From NCBI GenBank assembly GCA_963812675.1, contig CAWEWR010000011.1, positions 367,766 through 431,765 of the forward strand: a stretch of 64,000 bases of DNA, read 5' to 3'. Of this stretch, positions 24,302 through 33,270 are shown piece by piece. A program made the position numbers and the translations under genes. The notes under the pieces were generated by a model. The model made no database searches. It saw nothing but the letters and a program-made list of their open reading frames with translations, and was not told the origin of the DNA. Positions within the stretch are counted from its first letter, which is position 1; each line of letters starts with the position of its first letter. The DNA is from AP-15 sp963812675. GTDB taxonomy: Bacteria > Pseudomonadota > Alphaproteobacteria > ATCC43930 > CGMCC-115725.

Positions 24302-25772
24302 TACCGACCAGTACCAATCCAGTCTCTGCGTCGTATCCTTCTCGATCGAGCAAGCTGCCCTCGCGACGAAGCGTTGGGCACTGAATAATGCCGTGTAGTG
24401 GCGGGAATGGCCACTCACCGACCATGCTGAGCATTTGCGCACATACTCCCATCGGTGGGTCGATACGGACATGTCGATGCATACGAAGATCAAACCGCTG
24501 CCACATCGCCGACCGACCGAGAGCACGGCCCAACATCGCCTGATCGACGATCGCGATGCCGGGCACTGTCATGACCTCGCCGCTGGTGTTCTTGGCCGTC
24601 ACCAGTGTGACCCGCTGAATTATCCGGTCCCTCTGATAAAACGGCACTTTGGCGTCAATCAGTGCCGCAAGGCCCTGATCGGCGGCGATGTGCCGCTCGC
24701 CGCCAGCGATGGTTATAAGACGATCTGGCGTATCGATGTAGTCAGACGGCGCATCACCTGCACTGACGGAATACGCCTCCGGCCACCGCCGTCGCGCATC
24801 GTCCGTCGCCTCCTGGGCTGTCAGCAAACGCCCAGATTTAACCGTCCTGATACCCTTTTTCGTGATAGCGCCATCCAGCCGGAATGGCACGACTTTAAAG
24901 GGATCGCTGCCCTTATTGCTCTTCGGGCTAGCGTTTCCTTCAAGCGCGTCGTTCAGGTCCTTCCCGGTGTTCGGACGTACCAGATTGACACGCCGCCCCT
25001 CATGATCGAATCGCCTTGCCGCCACCTGCGCGGCTTCCTCTCCCGCCGGATCGAGGTCGACCAGAATAAAGACCGTTGCGGCGAACGGCAGAGATGGTAA
25101 TTCGACAGTCATTAGCCCTGAGGCCGAGAGCGCGGCCCAAGTGGGGGTGCCGGTGATCTGCTGAAATGATAAGCTTGTTTCAATGCCCTCCCCGATCGCG
25201 AGTTCTGGACCCGGCGCCGCGAGCCGTACCGCACCGCCGCGAACCGACCCGAGCATCTTCCTGGGGCTCGAAACTTGTGCCTTGCCCTCCCCATCGGCGC
25301 GCAGAAAGGTTCGGTGCAGCGCGGTGATCTGCGAGTTGGAACCCTGCACGGCGGCGACCATGCAGGCCATCAAGAGGCCGGTGTCACCGTGCTTCAGGCC
25401 GGGGTGGAACCGGATGCTCGACGGCATCTCCATCGTGATGCCGCGGCAGCCGAGATATGTCTCTACGTGGGTGCCCGCAGCCGGCCGGCAGCTCCGCCAT
25501 GTTTCGAGAACATACCGGCGGGTGTCTTCCGCACTGCGCTTGCGTTTGGAGGCGGCTGGCGCCGGTTCGACGGGCCAGAAATTGCGCCGCTTCAATTCGT
25601 CGATGACGGCCTGACCGTCGCAACCGGTGTGGCACTTTACGAGGATACCGCGGTCGCCGTCGCGGATTGACAAACTCGGGCGCTTGTCATCGTGCACCGG
25701 GCAGCGCGCGGTGCCATAGCCGCCGTGCCAACGGCCGCCGAGATGCATGGTCAGGATCTGGGCTAGAGTCAT
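24216..25772 (-). CDS. CHC2 zinc finger / Toprim primase-like protein, C-terminally replaced
   Basis: The type of primase carried by phages and integrative elements. A CHC2-like zinc finger lies at about 22-60 (ARCPVHDDKRPSLSIRDG and VKCHTGCDG). A Toprim domain follows (about 195-290) with IGEGIETSLSFQQ and TVFILVDLDPAGEEAA. A long region with a conserved DUF-type segment comes next (ITIAGGERHIAADQGLAALI, and later IQCPTLRREGSLLDREGYD). The family continues after MPPI with a helicase-like half; here the frame changes after AMPPISPSF to a short basic tail and stops, exactly where the RT sequence begins. So the gene is truncated by the RT junction near 24270. Small ORFs upstream may belong to the same transcript. 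Confidence 0.85.
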   Translation of the reverse strand: MTLAQILTMHLGGRWHGGYGTARCPVHDDKRPSLSIRDGDRGILVKCHTGCDGQAVIDELKRRNFWPVEPAPAASKRKRSAEDTRRYVLETWRSCRPAAGTHVETYLGCRGITMEMPSSIRFHPGLKHGDTGLLMACMVAAVQGSNSQITALHRTFLRADGEGKAQVSSPRKMLGSVRGGAVRLAAPGPELAIGEGIETSLSFQQITGTPTWAALSASGLMTVELPSLPFAATVFILVDLDPAGEEAAQVAARRFDHEGRRVNLVRPNTGKDLNDALEGNASPKSNKGSDPFKVVPFRLDGAITKKGIRTVKSGRLLTAQEATDDARRRWPEAYSVSAGDAPSDYIDTPDRLITIAGGERHIAADQGLAALIDAKVPFYQRDRIIQRVTLVTAKNTSGEVMTVPGIAIVDQAMLGRALGRSAMWQRFDLRMHRHVRIDPPMGVCAQMLSMVGEWPFPPLHGIIQCPTLRREGSLLDREGYDAETGLVLVGSVAMPPISPSFRTKITRYRQARLFASPS

Positions 25773-25789
25773 TTTTCATTGTGCTGTCG

Positions 25790-25951
25790 TTAGCGCTTCG
25801 GGCTGCAGATCATTCCCGGCAAACGGCGAGAGCGAACGTCAATAGCAGCATCCTCATCGGCCGGGGTTTGCGGCGGCAAACCGCAGCCCGGTTTCTGCGT
25901 GTAAGCGCAGCGGATCGCCTTCATGAAATTCCAGGCTTGCCGCCGGTTCAT
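25790..25951 (-). CDS. possible small protein upstream of the primase, 53 aa
   Basis: Starts MNRRQAWNFMKAIRCAYTQK and ends PGMICSPKR, 17 bases before the primase start. Basic N-terminus with aromatic residues. There is no clear ribosome site and no recognised family; support is position only. Confidence 0.3.
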   Translation of the reverse strand: MNRRQAWNFMKAIRCAYTQKPGCGLPPQTPADEDAAIDVRSRRLPGMICSPKR

Positions 25952-26052
25952 GTGGTGGGTGTGGCGCCGGCCAAGGGGCACAGACGCAGCGGAGGAGTAA
26001 ACCATTAGATCTCAATCCTATGCACATACCAGGCCGTGGCGCCGTTTGGTGC

Positions 26053-26193
26053 TCAAGCCCATAGAACATAAGGGGAACCTAAACGTCCTGACCAGGCTTG
26101 GGAGTGTCGCTGTTTTGCGGTAGCGATCTTCTCGATGTAGGCCAGCAAATCGGCCCGCTGTTGCAGCTCTTCGGTGCTGTAGCTCATAGGCAT
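26053..26193 (-). CDS. possible small helical protein, 46 aa
   Basis: Reads MPMSYSTEELQQRADLLAYI then EKIATAKQRHSQAW. A GGGAG ribosome site lies 8 bases before the start, which is why the inner Met at 26193 is chosen over 26241. It heads the same direction as the primase and might be the first gene of that unit. Function unknown. Confidence 0.4.
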   Translation of the reverse strand: MPMSYSTEELQQRADLLAYIEKIATAKQRHSQAWSGRLGSPYVLWA

Positions 26194-26880
26194 GCCGGAA
26201 ACTCCCTTTCGTCGGCCGCATCTTGAGTCAGCCAACGTCAATAAACCGTCCAGATAATTACAGTTTAGAATCGACTATAAGCTTGTGATTATAATTCAAG
26301 GCTTACATTATACTTTGACTGACTGGAAAACCTACTGTTTAGGCGGGGCTAATTTCTGTGCGGCAGCACGGCCAAAATTCTATGAGGCAGAACGGCCGAA
26401 AACTCGGCACGGTTTTCGAGGGCTCGTTGGTCAGCGCACGGAGATGCGAACGGCGTTTTGCACATCCCGACGATCCAATCTCCGAATCCTCTTGCGATGA
26501 ATTAGAGGATCTGCCCCAAGCGCGCGCGACGGAATAAGAAGTTAAGATTCCTGGTGCCAATGGGAGCGGCGCCGACCGTCAGCGCGGCGAGCCGATAGAC
26601 CCGCGTCGCGGCCGGCGCGCCAGTCTGCGGGCTTCCTCCGTTCGAGCTGCCGGTTGACGTGGTGCGGCGGATTTTGCGTTTCGCCGGTGTTGCATAAAGC
26701 GCTGGCTGATCCGCCGCCGCTCAAGGCCGCGGGAAATCAAACGAGCGGGGAGCCGCGATTTGCTGCCGTTACACCGTTGCCACAATGAGCTTCACGCCAA
26801 ATATGCTCCGGAGCAAGCCGATTACCGCCTGCGCCTATTGGCTCGCGGCGGTTTCCGCGTCGTAGGGTGGAGGTGTTACC
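26194..26880. other. AT-rich then degraded region, no recognised gene
   Basis: The first 100 bases are AT-rich and likely contain the promoter for the minus-strand primase unit. From about 26540 to 26780 the GC content rises and frames are Arg-rich without recognisable homology. The last 20 bases hold the GGAGG ribosome site of the TIR gene. Confidence 0.4.
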
Positions 26881-28038
26881 ATGCCTGGCGTCTTTCTAAG
26901 CCACTCGTCCAAGGACAAAGCCTTTGTTGGGAGACTGGCGGCGGACCTCGTTTCTCGCGGCGTACCGGTTTGGTTGGACTCTTGGGAACTGGAGACAGGG
27001 GATTCGCTGTATCAACGAATCTTCGACGGGATCGACGATAGTTCCTTCCTCGTGCTCGCAATTTCGCCAAACTCAAATGAATCGAAATGGGTTGGACGCG
27101 AATTGACCGCAGGCCTGGCGCAGGAGGATAGAATCGGGCGAACGGTGATCCTCCCGATCAAGATTGCGGAATGTCTAGTACCCCTGAGCATCGCTGATCG
27201 AATCTATGCCGACTTTACACAAGGATATCTTTCAGGCCTTGAGGCTTTAGAGCACAAGCTGAAACGCAGTGGGTCCATTTTCGGTGAAATACCTTTTAAT
27301 CGGCAGCTCGTCCCCCTCCGTTTCGCAAGGCAGTTCTATTTGGAGCAGGTTGGTCTACAGTCGCGGTTCGATCAGTTAAGGTCTCAGCTTGCAAGTGGTC
27401 GGCGGCTCACTCCCGAGCAAATCGTTGTGGTCAACGATGAAGTCTATCTAAGCATGAGGGCGTCCTTTCTCAAGCTATTAGATAATCTAGCTAGTCTACC
27501 CTTTTATTCACCTGAGCTGGAGACGGATCTTTTGCAACGTTATGAGACCCTTAAAAATTATGAAAGCGCGCTCATAAAAGGCGTGATCGAAATCGCTCAC
27601 GGTATTATAGAATTTGAAACTGCGAGCTTCTTTTCACTGACCGCTCATTGGTATTGCAAATGGCTTAGAAACGAGATTATTGAAATTTTCGCGCAGGTGC
27701 AGGAGGATGATAATTTACCGGATCTTCAGGAGAAGCCAATCGTCGACTGCATGAGTTGGGCCGAGCCTACGGCTACGTTCTATGGCATAGAGAAAGTGGA
27801 AGCTTTCGATATCTTCAACCGGCGCGACAGTTCATACATTAGAGTGTGGCTGCCCTCCAACTCGCGGGCCGCACAATCGTCAGTTCAGGGAGGGATTTCT
27901 TTCGCTGAGTACGCTGACGCCAGTCTCGAATTGATGTTCCGATTTGTTATTCCGCAAATGGTTGGCCGCAGCACCCTCGGTTATCAGAATGCTCCACTTG
28001 TCTGGAATTTTGATGAATGGTTGATTGGTCCTGCTTGA
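26881..28038 (+). CDS. TIR-domain protein with unknown C-terminal domain, 385 aa
   Basis: An N-terminal TIR domain (about 1-140): VFLSHSSKDKAFVGRLAADL, GVPVWLDSWELETGDSLYQR, LVLAISPNSNESKWVGRELT. The Glu in WVGREL is the position of the catalytic Glu of NAD-cleaving TIR domains. The remaining 240 residues are helical (about 160-270) followed by a beta-rich end that includes VEAFDIFNRRDSSYIRVWLP; I do not recognise this domain. In bacteria TIR proteins often act as NADase effectors of antiphage systems; no obvious partner gene is adjacent. The start has TGGAGGTG 6 bases upstream. GC content is lower than in the flanks. A solitary gene bounded on the right by an IS3-family remnant. Confidence 0.88.
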   Translation: MPGVFLSHSSKDKAFVGRLAADLVSRGVPVWLDSWELETGDSLYQRIFDGIDDSSFLVLAISPNSNESKWVGRELTAGLAQEDRIGRTVILPIKIAECLVPLSIADRIYADFTQGYLSGLEALEHKLKRSGSIFGEIPFNRQLVPLRFARQFYLEQVGLQSRFDQLRSQLASGRRLTPEQIVVVNDEVYLSMRASFLKLLDNLASLPFYSPELETDLLQRYETLKNYESALIKGVIEIAHGIIEFETASFFSLTAHWYCKWLRNEIIEIFAQVQEDDNLPDLQEKPIVDCMSWAEPTATFYGIEKVEAFDIFNRRDSSYIRVWLPSNSRAAQSSVQGGISFAEYADASLELMFRFVIPQMVGRSTLGYQNAPLVWNFDEWLIGPA

Positions 28039-28331
28039 GAGAGCCGTCTCAAGGCAGAGCTACCAGCGGGAGGTGGGGCTTGCTTAGGCGACCCCAGCGA
28101 GGGATGGCAGTCAGAGCGCGCCCTTCCGACCTCCATATAGCAGATTCGGCGGCGACCCTTTTGTTCTGAAACTCAAGAAAAACGCACCAAGTAGTTGGTG
28201 AACCAACAGCGCGGGGCAACGACGAATTGCGGGCTAGGAACCGCGTGGCTTGGAATCGTTATTTAGGTCGAATGCGGCGGCTCCGGATTTTTGGACAGCG
28301 GGATAAGCTAAAGGCTGACCGGTCCAAAAGG

Positions 28332-28652
28332 ATGCGAGACGTGGGCGTAAAGCGGAAGCAGCACGGCGCGGAATTCAAGGCGCGGGTGGCGATGGCGGCG
28401 CTTTCGGGGGAGAAGACCCTGGCGGAGCTGTCGGCGGAGTTTGGGGTTCATCCGACGATGATCAGCAACTGGAAGCAGGAGCTGGTGAAGCGTGCGGGCG
28501 AGCTGTTTGCGCGCGGGGCAACGGCGCCGGCGGCCGAGGATGCGCAGAAGGTGATCGACGATCTGCACCGCAAGATCGGGCAGCTGCAGGTCGAGTGCGA
28601 TTTTCTTGCCGGGCAGCCCGCCATCTCCCGAGTGCTGCGAGGCGGGCGATGA
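28332..28652 (+). CDS. IS3-family transposase OrfA
   Basis: A 106-residue helix-turn-helix protein, the DNA-binding half of an IS3-family transposase: KRKQHGAEFKARVAMAALSG, EFGVHPTMISNWKQELV, then a leucine-rich helix (VIDDLHRKIGQLQVECDFLA). It overlaps orfB in the -1 frame as expected for programmed frameshifting. OrfA itself appears intact, but the element is dead because orfB is broken. Confidence 0.85.
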   Translation: MRDVGVKRKQHGAEFKARVAMAALSGEKTLAELSAEFGVHPTMISNWKQELVKRAGELFARGATAPAAEDAQKVIDDLHRKIGQLQVECDFLAGQPAISRVLRGGR

Positions 28653-29506
28653 TCGCGCCGGAAGCGGGGCTGTCCGTAAGCCGGCAATGCGCGCTGCTCG
28701 GGATTGCGCGCAGCAGCTTTTATTACCAACCTCGGCCGGAATCTGCGGAGGAACTCGAGCTTCTGAAACGGCTCGACCGGATGTTCACCGATAATCCCGT
28801 CTACGGCAGCCGCCGGCTCCAGGTGGCGCTCTTACGAGAGGGGATTTCGGTTGGCCGCCGGCGCGTCCGGCGGCTGATGCGGAAACTCGGGCTGTGGGCG
28901 GTCAGGCCGAAGCGGAACACCAGCAAGCGGCATCCCGAGCACAAGGTCTACCCGTACCTTCTGCGTGGCAAGACGATCAACCAGCCGAACCAAAGCCTGC
29001 CCTCGCGAAAGCGGGGGTGTGGGCTGCTGACGTCACCTACATACCGATGCGGCAGGGGTTTTTGTACCTGGTCGCGATCATCGACTGGGCAACCCGACGG
29101 GTCCTGTCGTGGCGGCTGTCGAACACGCTCACTGCGGGGTTCTGCGTGGAGGCGCTGAGCGAGGCCCTTGCCCGGTTCGGCAAGCCCGGTATCTTCAATA
29201 CCGATCAGGGGGCGCAATTCACCAGCCAGGAGTTTACCAACGTGCTGCGGGATCACGGGATCGAGATCAGCATGGATGGACGCGGGCGCTGCCACGACAA
29301 CATCTTCGTCGAGCGCTTGTTGGTGGACCGTGAAGCACGAATGGGTCTACCTGCGCCCAGCGGCCAACGGCATCGAACAGAAGCGCAGCCTTGCCGAGTT
29401 CTTCGACTGGTATAATCTGCGGCGTCCGCACCAGGCGCTCGGCTGGCGAACACCCGACGAGGCTTACCTCGGCCAATCGACGGCTGCGACGGCACTGGCC
29501 GCCTGA
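28595..29506 (+). pseudogene. IS3-family transposase OrfB, two frameshifts
   Basis: The DDE integrase half can be followed through three frames: SVSRQCALLGIARSSFYYQP through PVYGSRRLQVALLREGISVG (frame 1, to about 28993); VWAADVTYIPMRQGFLYLVA through FNTDQGAQFTSQEF (frame 2, with catalytic DVTY and DQGAQF); and WWTVKHEWVYLRP through EFFDWYNLRRPHQALGWRTP (frame 3, with the final part of the DDE domain). The first break is a 23-base insertion at 28994-29016 and the second is an extra base near 29322. The transposase is inactive. Confidence 0.88.
28994..29016. repeat. 23-bp palindromic insertion in orfB
   Basis: The segment CCTGCCCTCGCGAAAGCGGG interrupts what would otherwise read NQPNQ-VWAADV. 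Its inner part CCTCGCGAAAGCGGGG is partly self-complementary (CCCTCGC / GCGGGG with a GAAA loop). It has no homologue in the intact family and looks inserted. Confidence 0.6.
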
Positions 29507-29545
29507 CGCCATGCCGAGGAGGTGTTGTGAATTTGTGGACAGTCG

Positions 29546-29938
29546 GCTGCGCCGATCCCCGCCTGACCGCGCCAGCGCGGTCCCCTATGGACAAGCCGGG
29601 GAAAACGCGATGCGTTTCCCCCGCCTTGCCCACAGGTCGGCGGCTGCCCACAAGCTTCACAGCACCCCGCAACAACACCGGATGAATTTGATTTCGGGGA
29701 GTGGTGAAACCAGCAGCCGGCTACCAATCTTTAGCTTGTTCCTCCCCGGAAGCTGTCCAAACAACCGGGACCGTCGCAGAAAACTCAGCGATGAGCGAGG
29801 TGCTCAGAGGTTGCGTCGCGCATCGGCTGGGCGGATTGTTAGGACACCGGGGACGGGTGCGCCAAATAATCTAACCCGCATCCGGTCGGCTGGTACAGGG
29901 CACCGGTACCCAAGACCCGGACGGTGGGGCAGGTCAAT
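29546..29938. other. IS-flanking region without a recognised gene
   Basis: About 390 bases with a CGCGCCAGCGCGG hairpin near 29567. It probably includes the right flank of the IS3 element. No coding sequence is supported. Confidence 0.35.
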
Positions 29939-30082
29939 TTACAAATCGGCATGTAGCGCGCTTTCCAGATTGTCGAGGACCAGCAGATAGCGCTTGGCGC
30001 GCAGGGCCGCGGTGACCGCCTGCTGTTGCGCCGCTTCACCCATCAGGTCGAACGCCCGCATCGCGTCGGCCGGTAACGATCG
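29939..30082 (-). pseudogene. NB-ARC/STAND ATPase fragment
   Basis: The minus strand reads MRAFDLMGEAAQQQAVTAAL, then RAKRYLLVLDNLESALHADL and stop. The RYLLVLDNLE string is the Walker B region of NB-ARC or LuxR-type STAND ATPases. No P-loop or sensor region remains nearby. A remnant. Confidence 0.55.
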
Positions 30083-30443
30083 TTTTCGACTAGATGGTTT
30101 AGCTCTTGGATGAGAGCGGCGGTTTCTTCGTCTGACAGTTCAAGGTGCATGGCTCCGATATGGGGTGACGGTTGCCCGGCGCGAAGGCCGCGGCAAGGCT
30201 ACGAGCAGGTTCGCCGGTCCAAATGATTGCCTCGCCGGTCGTAACTGGCGGCCAGCCGGTCTAGCTCGCGTCGGCCAAACGGCAACCAGGTTTTGCCGGA
30301 CGACTTCCCGGATCTGAACTGCCCAGCCGGCGGTAATCATCTCCGCACGGCGGCCTCGGGATCGGCCAGCGAGACGTGGCTTGGCAACTTGCCCGAGGTG
30401 GTGGAAAAAAGCGTGATGCCCGCACTTCGGAGAGCGCGAGACG
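30083..30443. other. region without a recognised gene
   Basis: About 360 bases of GC-rich DNA. Minus-strand frames such as ALRSAGITLFSTTSGKLPSH look protein-like but end quickly; I cannot assign them. The right end may contain the promoter of the pentapeptide-TIR gene. Confidence 0.35.
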
Positions 30444-31619
30444 ATGGCAAACGATGAACATCTAGCCCTGTTACGTCAAGGAACCGCGATCTGGAATGAG
30501 TGGCGGCCGCGTGCCCCTGAAATTAACCCCGATCTCTTTGACGCCGACCTTAGCCAGGCGAAACTCAGCGGAGCAAACCTTCGCGAAACGTTCCTCATTC
30601 GTGGGAACCTCTGTGAGACGGATCTCAGCGATGCGGACCTCCGCCGGGCACAGCTCCACCAAGCAGACCTCCGGCGGGCAGACCTGAGACGGGTGGACCT
30701 CCGCGGAGCGTACCTCAGCCACGCGAACTTCAGCGGGGCGAACCTCAGCGAGACGGACCTTCGCGGAGCGCGACTAAGTGGGGCAGACCTCAGCGGAGCG
30801 AACCTTCACGTGGCGAGGCTCGATTTCGCCGACCTCGACAGCGCGAACCTAAGCGGGGCGGACATCAGCGATACAGACCTCAGCGGAGCGAAACTTCGTG
30901 GGGCAAACCTTGTGAGAGCGGAACTCAGCAGAGCGCTCGTCTTCCAGACGAACCTCAGCGGAGCAAACTTGAGCGAGGCACTGCTTCATGAGACGATCTT
31001 CACGAATACCAATTTGAACAACATTCTGGGGCTGAGTGAATGCAAGCATCTTGGCCCCAGCAGCATTGATTTTCGCACACTCTCTCAATCGAGAGATCTG
31101 CCCATTGCCTTCTTGCGCGGGTGCGGGTTGCCGGACAGCTTAATTGATTACCTTCCCTCTTTATCCGGCGGTGCGATCCAATTCTACTCTTGCTTCATCA
31201 GTTACTCGACAAAAGACCAGGTGTTTGTTGAGCGGCTTCATGCAGATCTGCAGAACAAGGGCGTTCGTTGCTGGTTCGCACCCCATGATCTTCCGATCGG
31301 CGCAAAGACTTGGGATGCAATCGATGAAGCCATCCGGCTCAGGGACAAGTTGCTTGTGATCCTGTCAAATGCGTCGATCGCCAGCGACTGGGTGGAGGAT
31401 GAAGTAAACAAGGCTTATGCCGAAGAGCGGAATAGGAAAGATACGGTATTATTCCCTATCCGCATTGACGACGCCGTGATGGCTACGCCCGAGCCTTGGG
31501 CGCGTAAACTCCGCGATCAGCGGCACATCGGTGATTTCCGCCAGTGGAACGAGCCAGCCGAATACCAGAAGAGCCTTGAGCGGCTCTTGCGCGACCTGAC
31601 GGCGAGGGGCGCCAAGTAG
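30444..31619 (+). CDS. pentapeptide-repeat / TIR-domain fusion protein, 391 aa
   Basis: Residues 30-200 form pentapeptide repeats of the A(D/N)LxX type (for example LSGANLRETFLIRGNLCETD, DLRRADLRRVDLRGAYLSHA), which fold as a right-handed beta-helix. A short linker leads to a C-terminal TIR domain (about 250-385): FYSCFISYSTKDQVFVERLH, GVRCWFAPHDLPIGAKTWDA, LLVILSNASIASDWVEDEVN. The Glu in WVEDE occupies the catalytic Glu position of TIR NADases. Pentapeptide-TIR fusions are known among suspected bacterial immune effectors; the repeat region is presumably the sensor or scaffold. The protein is cytoplasmic. No partner gene is adjacent. DNA in the repeat region is internally repetitive (AGCGGAGCGAACCT-like units). 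Confidence 0.92.
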   Translation: MANDEHLALLRQGTAIWNEWRPRAPEINPDLFDADLSQAKLSGANLRETFLIRGNLCETDLSDADLRRAQLHQADLRRADLRRVDLRGAYLSHANFSGANLSETDLRGARLSGADLSGANLHVARLDFADLDSANLSGADISDTDLSGAKLRGANLVRAELSRALVFQTNLSGANLSEALLHETIFTNTNLNNILGLSECKHLGPSSIDFRTLSQSRDLPIAFLRGCGLPDSLIDYLPSLSGGAIQFYSCFISYSTKDQVFVERLHADLQNKGVRCWFAPHDLPIGAKTWDAIDEAIRLRDKLLVILSNASIASDWVEDEVNKAYAEERNRKDTVLFPIRIDDAVMATPEPWARKLRDQRHIGDFRQWNEPAEYQKSLERLLRDLTARGAK

Positions 31620-31788
31620 GTCAGCCCGCCACCTTTCGGCAAAAGGCCCTTCGCATTCTCTGCCGCCCGGCTCGGCCGCTCTGTCACCTCTCCGCGATCC
31701 GGGAAAACTCGGCAACCGGGCCGATGGCGCTTTCGCCGCCCCGTCTGCGCCGGAGGAGCGCGACCCGAGCCGGCGGCCCCGAGCTATG

Positions 31789-31977
31789 TCACGACGGGGT
31801 AGGTGATCGCCACCGGGGCGCGAGCAGCTCCCGGATCAACTCGGCGCGTTGGCGGAGGCGCCGCATCTCGGCGGGACCCGCGCGGTGGCGAGTTCGTGCT
31901 CGATCGTTTCCAGCATCCGCGGCAGCGCGACGGCGAGGGGGAGGAGCGGTCCGGTCTAGGTAGGGGGAGTTGTTCAT
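31789..31977 (-). pseudogene. small hypothetical protein with two compensating frameshifts
   Basis: Frames on the minus strand join to MNNSPYLDR, then LLPLAVALPRMLETIEHELA in a second frame, then AEMRRLRQRAELIRELLAPR back in the first. Together they rebuild a short helical protein of a kind common in Bradyrhizobium-like genomes (MNNSPYLDRPLLPLAVALPR...). The intact frame is lost, so it is probably dead. Confidence 0.55.
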
Positions 31978-32164
31978 TTTGGTTCCCGTGTTCGGCTTGA
32001 TACGTCATCGCCCGCGGCGGCGCGGGCGCCCGGAGCTGGCACGCCTCACAGGAAATGGCGGCGACCGCGATGATCTTGACCAAGCTGTCACTCCCGCCTA
32101 TTAGCGCGCAAGGCCTCCGTACTGCATTGTCCGGTTTGGGGAAAGGATCTTACGATGCAACAAC

Positions 32165-32572
32165 TTGTCGAGCTTGCCGGTATGTTGCTGGCGGGCCGGA
32201 GCCGGGCAGCCGGGTCATGTTGCCATGCAAAGCGGTACGGTCACCACTCGGACGGGTGTGATGGCTGAACAGCATAACGATGCGGCGGGCCTGATCTGTG
32301 AAACCGGTGCGCGCCACAAAGCGGCTCCGAAATTGGAGGTGACGATCACTCCACCGAAGGTCAAGATCCCCGATAACTCCGAACGAGGAACGCGATTGGC
32401 CAAGGTCACGGTTCGGTGGAGCAACGGAAAGCCGTTCAGCGGTGAAGTGCGGCTAACGAAAAACCCAGGCGGCATCTGCCAACTGTCTGGCATGGAGCTG
32501 CAATTGGGCCGCGACACGACGAAGGGTGATGACTACAGTACTTCTGTGTGTACTGTGACAGCGGTCAAATAA
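32165..32572 (+). CDS. secreted or surface hypothetical protein (uncertain start)
   Basis: The C-terminal 80 residues look real: KLEVTITPPKVKIPDNSERG, LAKVTVRWSNGKPFSGEVRL, GICQLSGMELQLGRDTTKGD, ending VCTVTAVK. This is a beta-rich, cadherin-like or Ig-like repeat of the sort seen in exported proteins. The N-terminus is unclear. A different frame starting at 32155 with a GGAAAGG ribosome site reads MQQLVELAGMLLAG, like the start of a signal peptide, so a frameshift may separate the signal peptide from the body. Confidence 0.5.
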   Translation: MSSLPVCCWRAGAGQPGHVAMQSGTVTTRTGVMAEQHNDAAGLICETGARHKAAPKLEVTITPPKVKIPDNSERGTRLAKVTVRWSNGKPFSGEVRLTKNPGGICQLSGMELQLGRDTTKGDDYSTSVCTVTAVK

Positions 32573-32932
32573 GAGAACGGGACTGCGATGATCTTTGGCC
32601 TATCCCGTCGCCGCCTTTCCTTGCACTCGCTGTCGTCGCGTCGGCCGGTGGGCCGTCAAGCATTCTATTTGGCACGCGGCCAGTTCAAGGTCGGCTAGGT
32701 TCAACCGATCGATACACGACGCGCTGAATGACGGGTTTCGGCGCCGGGCGCATCGTCGCCTATCCATTCGAACGGTCCGCGCCGTGGGCGGGGAGATCCG
32801 CAAAGCCGTGTTCTCTTTTGATCAATGTGATCAGGCCGGACAATGCGGTCGCCGCCGCGCCGGCTGAAAGCCGACCACATCGTTCTCCGCCGTGCGGTAG
32901 GGCCTCCCTGTGCCTCGAGGTCTGAACAGCCG
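32573..32932. other. region without a recognised gene
   Basis: About 360 bases between the exported protein and the cyclase-like remnant. Frames on both strands are Arg/Ala-rich and unsupported. Confidence 0.35.
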
Positions 32933-33270
32933 CTAACCGAGGGAGGCTTGGAAAAGCCTTGTCTCCAACGGCTCATCGTGGTCGTTCTTGCGTATCACCG
33001 CAATGCCGTCATCACCGAGCAGCAACCCCGCTCCTTGCGTTGCGGCCTGCGTGATCGGCGTAAAAATCGGTCGGCTCCTCTCATCGAGTTCGGAGATGAA
33101 TTCCTCAGTACACAGCATCGTGCCGGGCGCGGCATGCGGCTCGATGCGCGCCGCGACACGGATCGCAATCCCTGCGCTTGGAACCCGAAGGCTCTGCCCG
33201 TCGTCAGCGTGCGTCGTCGAAAACGCGATGGCGCCGACCGCGGCGCCGAAGCGAAAATCCTGCGGCATCT
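32933..33270 (-). pseudogene. C-terminal fragment of a cyclase-like protein
   Basis: The minus strand gives VPSAGIAIRVAARIEPHAAP, then GTMLCTEEFISELDERSRPI, and ends GIAVIRKNDHDEPLETRLFQ. The pattern VAARIEPxAxPGTxxCTEEF is that of the end of a class III nucleotide cyclase-like or related domain. The upstream part is cut off by IS21 sequence near 33270. The stop at 32933 is native. Confidence 0.6.

Larger units (their letters stand above)
28270..29545 (+). mobile_element. IS3-family insertion sequence remnant
   Basis: Contains orfA and broken orfB. The ends could not be fixed: TTGGACAG occurs near 28291 and TGTGGACAG near 29537, but in direct rather than inverted orientation. Boundaries are therefore approximate. 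Confidence 0.6.

Noticed and set aside
30500..31000. CRISPR-like short repeats
   Set aside because: The repetition comes from pentapeptide codons, with no constant repeat/spacer spacing. No CRISPR array was seen anywhere in the window.
32843..33270. N-terminal 140 residues of the frame that ends as IS21 transposase
   Set aside because: They are antisense to a recognisable cyclase-like C-terminus and do not match IstA; the true transposase piece begins near 33270.
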